Source of the DNA: Toxonevra muliebris
Taxonomy: Eukaryota; Arthropoda; Insecta; Diptera; Pallopteridae
DNA length: 64,000 nucleotides
Direction: 5' to 3'
Assembly (NCBI GenBank): GCA_963691655.1
Contig: OY829326.1
Span: forward strand, 84,065,235-84,129,234
Below the pieces are notes generated by a model. The model was not told the origin of the DNA. It made no database searches and saw only the letters and a program-made list of their open reading frames with translations. Every line of letters starts with the position of its first letter. Within the stretch, counting starts at the first letter, position 1. The position numbers and the translations under genes were made by a program. This document shows, piece by piece, positions 57,660-64,000 of this stretch.

Positions 57660-57990
57660 TGAAAGTTTTTTGTAAATTTGTAGAGCAGTGTAATTGGTGC
57701 ATCAATAGGAAAGAATTCAACTTTCTACCTTTTATAGTATAGGAGAAGTGTCAAACTTGTAGAATTTTTCAATTTTTTTTTAATATGATCAACCTAATCA
57801 ATGTTATATGAACTTTGTGTTGTTATTACAAAGTTTTCGTTAAAGCTATCTCAAAAATTCTTGTTGTTTCTGTTAGAGTAAGGTATGCAAATAATTAACA
57901 TTTTTTTTCGTTCGAAAAATCTAAGTTTAATTTGCAAAAATTCGAACTTATCTCAAATTTTTTTAAATTAAATTTTTAACATCAATTTTT

Positions 57991-58099
57991 TTTTCGAACG
58001 GGCAAAGTGATTGGGGATGTATTAACAGCACAATAATATACAAACATTAGGTAATTAGAATTTGAAGATAAAAGCCCAATCAATTTGCCCGTTCGAAAA
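57991..58099. repeat. Inverted repeat with 25-bp arms
   Basis: TTTTCGAACGGGCAAAGTGA (57991-58015) pairs with 58075-58099 at 24 of 25 positions, loop 59 bp. Confidence 0.85.
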
Positions 58100-58750
58100 T
58101 AAAATGGTTTTAGAAAAATTGCCTCCTTTTTTTAAAAAGAAAATTTTGGATTTTGTTTAAGAGTAAATTAAAAGTATATAGGTTTTTCCAGTTTTTATAA
58201 AAAAAGTAAGCTTTTTAAGTTAACCGTAAAGATTTAGAAGGCATTTTCAATCGATTTTTCGTTTCCTCTGTCTCTCTAAAAAGTTGCATGCACACCTTGC
58301 CGCTTGACCACAATACAAGACCCTTTTTTTAGATATCTTAGAAGTGGAGCTAGACTTAAGCACATCTGATATAGATCCAGAAGCTGATTAGCAATTAGGA
58401 GCTGAAATAGTACAATTATTATAATTTTGTTATCTCTTACCTCTTATATATATTTGAGTTTTTCCTGATTTGTTAATTATCTATTATTAAATATTTAATT
58501 TTTAGTTTGTATTAACGCAATTAGCTAGTTTTACTTAAATTTGATTACATAATATAATTTTGAAAAAAATTACACTGTGGCTATACCAAAATAAAATTAA
58601 ACGAAATCGTATTATTTAATTAAACTTTTTTATTTGAAAAAAATCCTTGACCAATTAGTGACCAATGTTACATGTAGCACAAAGGTTCGACTATAGAAGC
58701 TTCCTTTAAATTGTACAGAAAGTTTAAAAAAACAAAATTTTGTTAAACTG

Positions 58751-58919
58751 ATGTTACTTTGGTCCCCAATGGGTTAAATAATGGTCACCAATGGGTTAAA
58801 TCATTTACAATTTACTTTACAAATTATATTTAAATGATTTTGGTGTAAAATTATGATATGTTTATGTTACTTTGGTAACAAATGGGTTAAATCGTGGTCA
58901 TCAATGGGTTAAATCATCT
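58751..58919. repeat. Duplicated block with AATGGGTTAAAT motifs
   Basis: ATGTTACTTTGGT followed by two AATGGGTTAAAT units occurs at 58751-58810 and again at 58864-58919, giving four copies of the motif. Confidence 0.8.
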
Positions 58920-59025
58920 AAAATTTGCTTAAAAAGTATAGCTAAAATGAGTTTGATCGAAAAAAAACTAATTTTAGAATTTTAAGCACTCACTTGTATG
59001 GAGTGGCCCCAGTGTGCGGCGTCAA

Positions 59026-60889
59026 GGAACATGAGTGTATTACACCCGAGCTGTGCAGTGATTTTAGGTAAATTTTGTTGATGTTATCTTTTTGTTTCAA
59101 AAAAATGTATTTAAGAAGTAGAGAATATTTTTATATTATTTTTTTGCACTTGAAATATGTTTTATGAAATTAAAAAAGGAAACCTTGAAAAAAAAATTTA
59201 TTTTTATTTTGAGGATTTATTGTTTCGCGGCGGGTTAATTGCTAATATTGTTGTTTTAAAAATTAGATTGAGATTCAAGAATTCTTTTGGATTAATTTTC
59301 ATGCACAACGATGAAATAAACCAAAACCGATAAAAGTATTAAAGAGAATAATTCCAAAAGTACCTAGTTTTATATTTACCAATGTGATAATGATATTACT
59401 TAAAATTATTCTCATAGAAAAGTCATGAAAAGTAGACACGAGCGTTTTTGTTATAAATAGGGTGACTAAAATTGGTTTGCAATAATTAACATGGACATAT
59501 TACAGTTAATCGCCTATTGCACGATGTAAGTTTAAGCTTCAACGCGTATTTTATGTTGCACGAACAATTAAAGATTTGTACAGTGAGAAAAACGCGTGGT
59601 AAATAAATTTATTCCTTTGCCTTTAAATATTTCTTTTCAACGCTAGAAACTGTTCAGAAACCGTTTTCTGATATTCGGACATTAACCCTTCATCTAGTGG
59701 ATAGGTGCCTGCGCAGATTTTCATATTTTAAGCTGAATATTTTCTGACAGGCATGTTCTCGTATGTTCATTCCTTTTTTCATCTTCAATTCCGGCAGAAA
59801 TATTGTAATAGGTTCCCGCAAAAATGGAGATTTCAAGTCTTACAACTTTTATACTTAGTAATTGAGCAGATGCATTCATCCAAACAATTCACTTTTGCCA
59901 GGTTCATGTAGTGTAAATTTATTCAAATGCATCCCTGTAATTACAAATGTATTGATGTATTCATAAAGAAATCCAAATGCATGCCTCTAAATATAAGATA
60001 TTTTAAAATGACAGCCAAAGAGAAAATAAGAAGAAGAAGATTATTATGTAATTCCCGGTAGTAACCCCGCGTGTATTTTTGTTAATCTAAGAAACTGAAT
60101 AAATAATTGTAGTAAACTGCGGAAATTTAAGACTTTTAATTGAAATTTACACTATACCTTTTTTATTTTATTAAAAAAAAAAAAAAGCTTTAGAGCAAAG
60201 TTTTATATCTATCGATATATAAAATTTTAGTTCATATAGTAAAAGGCTTTAAAATGCTTACAAAATGGTTTGAATTTTTAAACCTACATTTTTCCACCCA
60301 AATTCTAAGCACTTTTTTTAAATCAATAGGCCAACATTGACCTTGATAACATACCGTCCAGCTTTCATCAATAGAAACGAAAAAAGGGTTTTCACCAGCT
60401 TTTTTCGTACTGTGGACTCATCGGAAACTTTCTTCTTTTTGTATTTCTCTAATTCTCAAAACAGCAAGTTTAATTTTTTGCGCCTCCTTTTTTAGATTTA
60501 CATCACATTTTTTTTTTTTTTTTGTGACACAATTTAGCACTGCAAAACCAAATGTTGCCATTGCTAAAGATTTCATTTCCAAAATATCGGCCATTAAAAT
60601 AAGACACAACGGGGAAAAAACCTCAAACAATCATCTATTACCGAAAATTCGAACTAACCAGCGATGAAGTCAAAATTTTTGAAAAATAGTAGAAAAGGTA
60701 ATAAAAGGTAAAATAAAATTCATATATTTGCAATATGGGGGGTTGAAACGCGTATATACTTTATAACCCATCCAGTAGGATTCAGCAGAAAAAAAGGAGG
60801 ATTCCTTATAATTCGCTCCCTGGTGATGATCCTTTAAAAATGCTTCCTTCATCATTATAAATACATTTCAATACATTTTTTTTGGTATT
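59026..60889. other. No supported gene
   Basis: At 59682-59710 TTAACCCTTCATCTAGTGGA looks like a piggyBac-type end without a partner. The remainder is AT-rich. Confidence 0.4.
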
Positions 60890-61003
60890 TTGATGCAACC
60901 ATTGTTAAAGAAGATGGTGAAAAGATTACCTATTAAGCTTTTGTCTTCAGGAACTTTTGCCTCTTTTGAAGAATTAAAGACTATTACCGGCATTCTAATT
61001 GCA
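60890..61003 (+). pseudogene. Transposase-like fragment, interrupted by a hAT insertion
   Basis: The frame reads MMQPLLKKMVKRLPIKLLSS then GTFASFEELKTITGILIALT and runs straight into the hAT at 61012. Its second half matches FASFEKLKTIS encoded at 62752-62785, with nearly identical DNA (TTTGCCTCTTTTGA). LPxEL followed by an FASG-like segment is reminiscent of the N-terminal region of Harbinger transposases, an inference. Only about 37 residues remain. Confidence 0.4.
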
Positions 61004-61011
61004 CTGACTAC

Positions 61012-62301
61012 CAGCGGGGAATTCTCCGATTTGTGGGGAATTTTACTTAGTACGGGGAATCGGGGAATGAGCTGTTTTTTGCGGGGAATTTGGAGCAGCT
61101 CAGCTTTTAGTCAATAAAGTCTGTAGAATATTTTTTGTCAAATTTTATGTAATGTAAATTCATATTTTGGGTCTTATAATCTTCATCTCTTCTTAAGAGA
61201 GCACTGCACTTCCATGGTTTGGAGAAAGCGATTTTTAAAAAAGTGTGTAATTTGAAAGTATTATATTTCAAAAGTATTTTGTAAAAATCTCAAAGAGAGA
61301 AACTCGAACTGCTTTCGTAGATGTAAACGATTATAGCTGAGAGTGACAGACAGTCGCGAAGCGCTTCGGCATCACTTTCGGCTGTTCAGATAGGCTTAGC
61401 TATGCCTTCGTCCAGCACCTCCTGTTTAATAATTCCGGACTGCGATTGCATCGATCACCGATCTGTGCGTTATGCAGATGCACCTCTCGGTCGTATTGGG
61501 CGGAAGGAAAGTCCGTTGGGATTCGTCGATATATTTAAAAGCCGATAGCCAAAAATTTGGACCCGTTCTTCTCAAAACAAGGTTTTCGCCATTGGCACGT
61601 ACGGTCTAAAATTTAAATATGTTATTCTATACAACAATGGTCCCAGGACTTTATAAAAAAAAAGTTTGGTCAATTTTTTCCTCAATTTGCAACGTTGTAC
61701 TTTCGACAAAAGTCCAATTTTTGAAAAACTAATTTTGGCTGTCCGCCAAAATTCGAGTAGTTAGAAGGCGGTAGAATTTAAATATTTTGGTCAAACAGCG
61801 CCTGTTTTGGATCCATGTAACTAATCACCTGTTGCATTTGAAAATTTTTATCGAACACGTTTTATATTTAATCTTTCGAAAATTTTTTTTTTTCAAAATC
61901 AAAAATAGTTTTGACTTTTTTTTCAAAAGGTGAACAATAGGAAACATTTTTTGTTTTTATTTGTGTCAAAAGAAAGCCCATGTATTTTACTTTAAGTGTT
62001 TATCTATCAAAATGAACGTCGAGTAACTCGGTGCTCCGAATTCATTTGAGCTCAATCGATTTTAAGAGTGGGTTCCCTGGAGACGAAATCCCCCATGTGT
62101 CAAAAGAATTCCGGAGTCAGAAAGTACCTTATTATTAACCTACCAGTTCTGGAGCGCATTAAAAAAACATTAACCTTGATCAATTTTAAGCGTATGTCGC
62201 TATTATAATATAAAATTATACCGGTGCGGGGAATTTGATTGAAAATCGGGGAATTTCTCGAGGGCTATCGGGGAGACAGAAAAAATGAGTTGGCATCCCT
62301 G
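61012..62301. mobile_element. hAT-type element with perfect 8-bp TSD, ends unequal
   Basis: CTGACTAC occurs at 61004-61011 and 62302-62309. The right end on the minus strand is CAGGGATGCCAACTCATTTT, matching the fragment at 27102. The left end begins CAGCGGGGAATTCTCC and lacks the GATGCCAACTC terminus, although GGGGAATT motifs are repeated near both ends. The interior (61230-61660) resembles TTAA-GG elements, including TTCTCAAAACAAGGTTTTCG. 1290 bp, no transposase found. Confidence 0.62.
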
Positions 62302-62525
62302 CTGACTACTGACAATTAGTGACTAGTCAGTGGTGAATTTCAATTTGAGACGATTTGTCATTTTATCGTAATATTTTAGTCTCTAATGACTAATCATTTG
62401 TAAAAAATAGTCAGCTGGAGTATGGCAGGTCATAAGGATTCATAAAAATTATTATTACTACGAAAAAGATTTTATCTTACGTGGTTTGTGTTTTTTAAAT
62501 AAAATAAAATTAAACGAAATAAATT

Positions 62526-62850
62526 ATGGAAGAAGAGATACTTATTTTTGATCTCATTTTAAAGGTAGAGGCAACAGAGGCAAGGTAAAGTTTTAGATAT
62601 AATTTTTATTGAAAATATAATGTGCAATAAGCAAGAATCTGACTTTTCAGGCTCCCAAAATCGTTGTGTTGGGACCTTATTACAGCTCTCAAACCATATG
62701 ACAAGCAAAAAACCAGATTGCCTTTTGAACTTCATGTAATGTTATATTTTGTTTGCCTCTTTTGAGAAATTAAAGACTATATCAGTGTTGAATTTGATTT
62801 TTAGTGATATAATATTGATTATGCTTTCCATGCACAAATATTTTAAAACT
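62526..62850 (+). pseudogene. Broken spliced gene, Harbinger-like transposase N-terminus
   Basis: Exon 1 runs from ATG 62526 to 62584 (MEEEILIFDLILKVEATEA). A 66-nt intron with good borders (CAAG|GTAAAG ... GACTTTTCAG|G) spans 62585-62650. Exon 2 continues in phase as RLPKSLCWDLITALKPYDKQ, KTRLPFELHVMLYF, then hits TGA at 62763. Shifting frame at about 62752 gives FASFEKLKTISVLNLIF. The 62526 frame alone would end at the intron. The pattern L..LKPY...KTRLPFELHV..L is like the start of Harbinger-type transposases, but no catalytic domain is present. Family assignment is tentative. Confidence 0.42.
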
Positions 62851-64000
62851 TAGTCAGTATTAAGCTTCGTAGTATTATTAGTATGTCACTTAGTAGTATT
62901 AAGCTTAAAAAAATGAGAACCACATTTTCTTTCTTCATAATATTATTGCAATTTTCTACTTTTAGTAACGTAAAAACAAATTTAGAGAAGATTTTTTTTT
63001 GTGTTTTTGGAAACTTATTTTTGTTATATACTGTATTTACTAAACGTAAAAAAATAATTGGGGGACAAAACTAATTATCGGATTTCGAGAATGAATAGCC
63101 GGTGGTTGCCATGAACGGGCAGAGATACCGACATACATACATATCTCTATATCTAGGAAGAAAAGACCGGATATTAACGACGATGACAAAATTAACTAGC
63201 CAGTTTAGTTGTAAATAAATAGAGGGGTAATTACCGTCATTACTGTGTTGTAATCGGTATGCTGGATGGGGTGCCGGTTGAGATTCTCATCCACACACTC
63301 ATTTTCTAATACATAAATGGAGGTAAAAAATGTGATACAGTTTCAAAATAAGTAACTTTGCATTTTAAACTAAATTTAAAGAGTTTCCAAAACTGTGCAC
63401 ATACCCATTGTCATATCTATCAATCACGTTTGAAACATATATACATTTGTATACATACCAATATACATATGCACATATTTTCGACATGGATAAACTTGTG
63501 CTGAGTATTTTCGCAGCGGGTAGCAAAGTTAAATGAATGTAGAAATAGTTACTGATACAGTAGTTTTCAACTAGATTCAATATACATACATACAAACATT
63601 CATGTTTATGTATGAAGTATGGATGTATGTTATTTTGTAAGGAGTTTTGAACAAAAACTCAAGGGTGGTTAGTAAAGTGATAATAGCAAAAGTAATACAT
63701 ATGTGAAAACCTTTTGTAAACCGAATGTATCGCACTTGCATATGCAGATACAGATACAAAGGCAGAAATAAAATTTAAATTAAAAACGAAAACTGATAAA
63801 GTGCGGTTTAACAATGAACAAACAAAAAATATCTGGTTCTTTTAGATGCCTTGAATGTGCTACTACACATCTGCCTGTAACTCATACATATGCAAATCAC
63901 AGTCTGTAATGGAATCATGTGGGGCAGCCGGACTTAGGGTCAGTTTTTTAGTGCAAATTTAAATTAAGATGAAATTCGGTTTGCCTGACAACACATAATT
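62851..64000. other. No supported gene; CATA microsatellites
   Basis: CATA tracts at 63129-63143 and 63578-63600. The short frames overlap these tracts. Nothing else recognised up to the window end. Confidence 0.4.

Larger units (their letters stand above)
56642..59021. mobile_element. TTAA-bounded piggyBac-like element with internal palindromes
   Basis: TTAA (56638-56641) precedes CCCGGCGCACACTGGAGCCG. The right end on the minus strand from 59021 is CGCCGCACACTGGGGCCACT, with matching CTCCATAxAAG and GAGTGCT further in. The right TTAA has become TCAA (59022-59025). CCC after TTAA and the 2.4-kb length fit the piggyBac group. A short acidic frame at about 58333-58392 (LDILEVELDLSTSDIDPEAD, then stop) may be a relic of the acidic N-terminus of such a transposase, but this is weak. 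The interior is dominated by the foldback at 56764-57659 and the repeats listed separately. Confidence 0.68.

Noticed and set aside
1..64000. CRISPR array, bacterial operon or promoter elements
   Set aside because: No regularly spaced repeats with spacers and no prokaryotic gene organisation; the content is eukaryotic repeat DNA.
1..64000. LTR retrotransposon or viral insertion
   Set aside because: No long direct terminal repeats, primer-binding sites, gag/pol/env motifs or viral genes were recognised.

Overview
This window looks like intergenic or intronic DNA of a higher fly (Brachycera). The base composition is AT-rich. ATGT/CATA, GTT/CAA and TG microsatellites are frequent, and the one convincing intron is 66 nt with GTAAAG...TTTTCAG borders. 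The mix of mariner, Tc1, pogo, hAT, piggyBac-like and Harbinger-like elements, jockey-type reverse transcriptase pieces and tRNA-derived SINEs fits flies such as Tephritidae. The family-level placement is a guess from general knowledge, not a match. I found no intact host protein gene, no rRNA, no functional tRNA and no CRISPR array. Long open frames are rare, and most open stretches are inside repeats or low-complexity DNA.

The window is a mosaic of decayed, often nested mobile elements, many with target-site duplications (TSDs) that can be read directly. (1) 0.2-2.7 kb: a TTAA-bounded element split by a hAT element with an 8-bp TSD, itself split by a pogo-like MITE. (2) 7.8-9.0 and 47.0-48.7 kb: two copies of one composite repeat carrying a jockey-type reverse transcriptase fragment and a tRNA-like SINE head. 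(3) 10-11.6 kb: a Tc1-like remnant followed by an inverted-repeat element. (4) 13.9-18.1 kb: a dead mariner, a Harbinger-like MITE, a hAT and a piggyBac-like MITE. (5) 20.7-22.3 and 46-49.3 kb: copies of a retroposon-like repeat with a degenerate 135-140 bp internal period. (6) 27.3-30.8 kb: piggyBac-like MITEs, one split by a second pogo-like MITE, then a 5'-truncated non-LTR element with a 15-bp TSD and a hAT MITE with a perfect 8-bp TSD. (7) 34.7-37 kb: a Tc1 fragment, a SINE and a second Harbinger-like MITE. (8) 40.7-44.6 kb: a pogo-class element that keeps a psq-type DNA-binding motif, two TTAA-GG elements and several SINEs, one of them inserted exactly at an element end. (9) 56.6-59.0 kb: a 2.4-kb TTAA element that can fold into a long hairpin. 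(10) 60.9-62.9 kb: two pieces of a transposase-like gene, one with a recognisable intron, flanking a hAT insertion.

The remaining stretches (roughly 2.7-3.9, 5.3-7.7, 22.3-27.1, 30.8-32.2, 37-39.5, 44.6-45.6, 49.3-53.0, 54.4-56.6, 59-60.9 and 62.9-64 kb) hold microsatellites and unique-looking AT-rich sequence. There are no operons or gene circuits to describe. The biology here is insertion history, decay and possible small-RNA potential of repeats.
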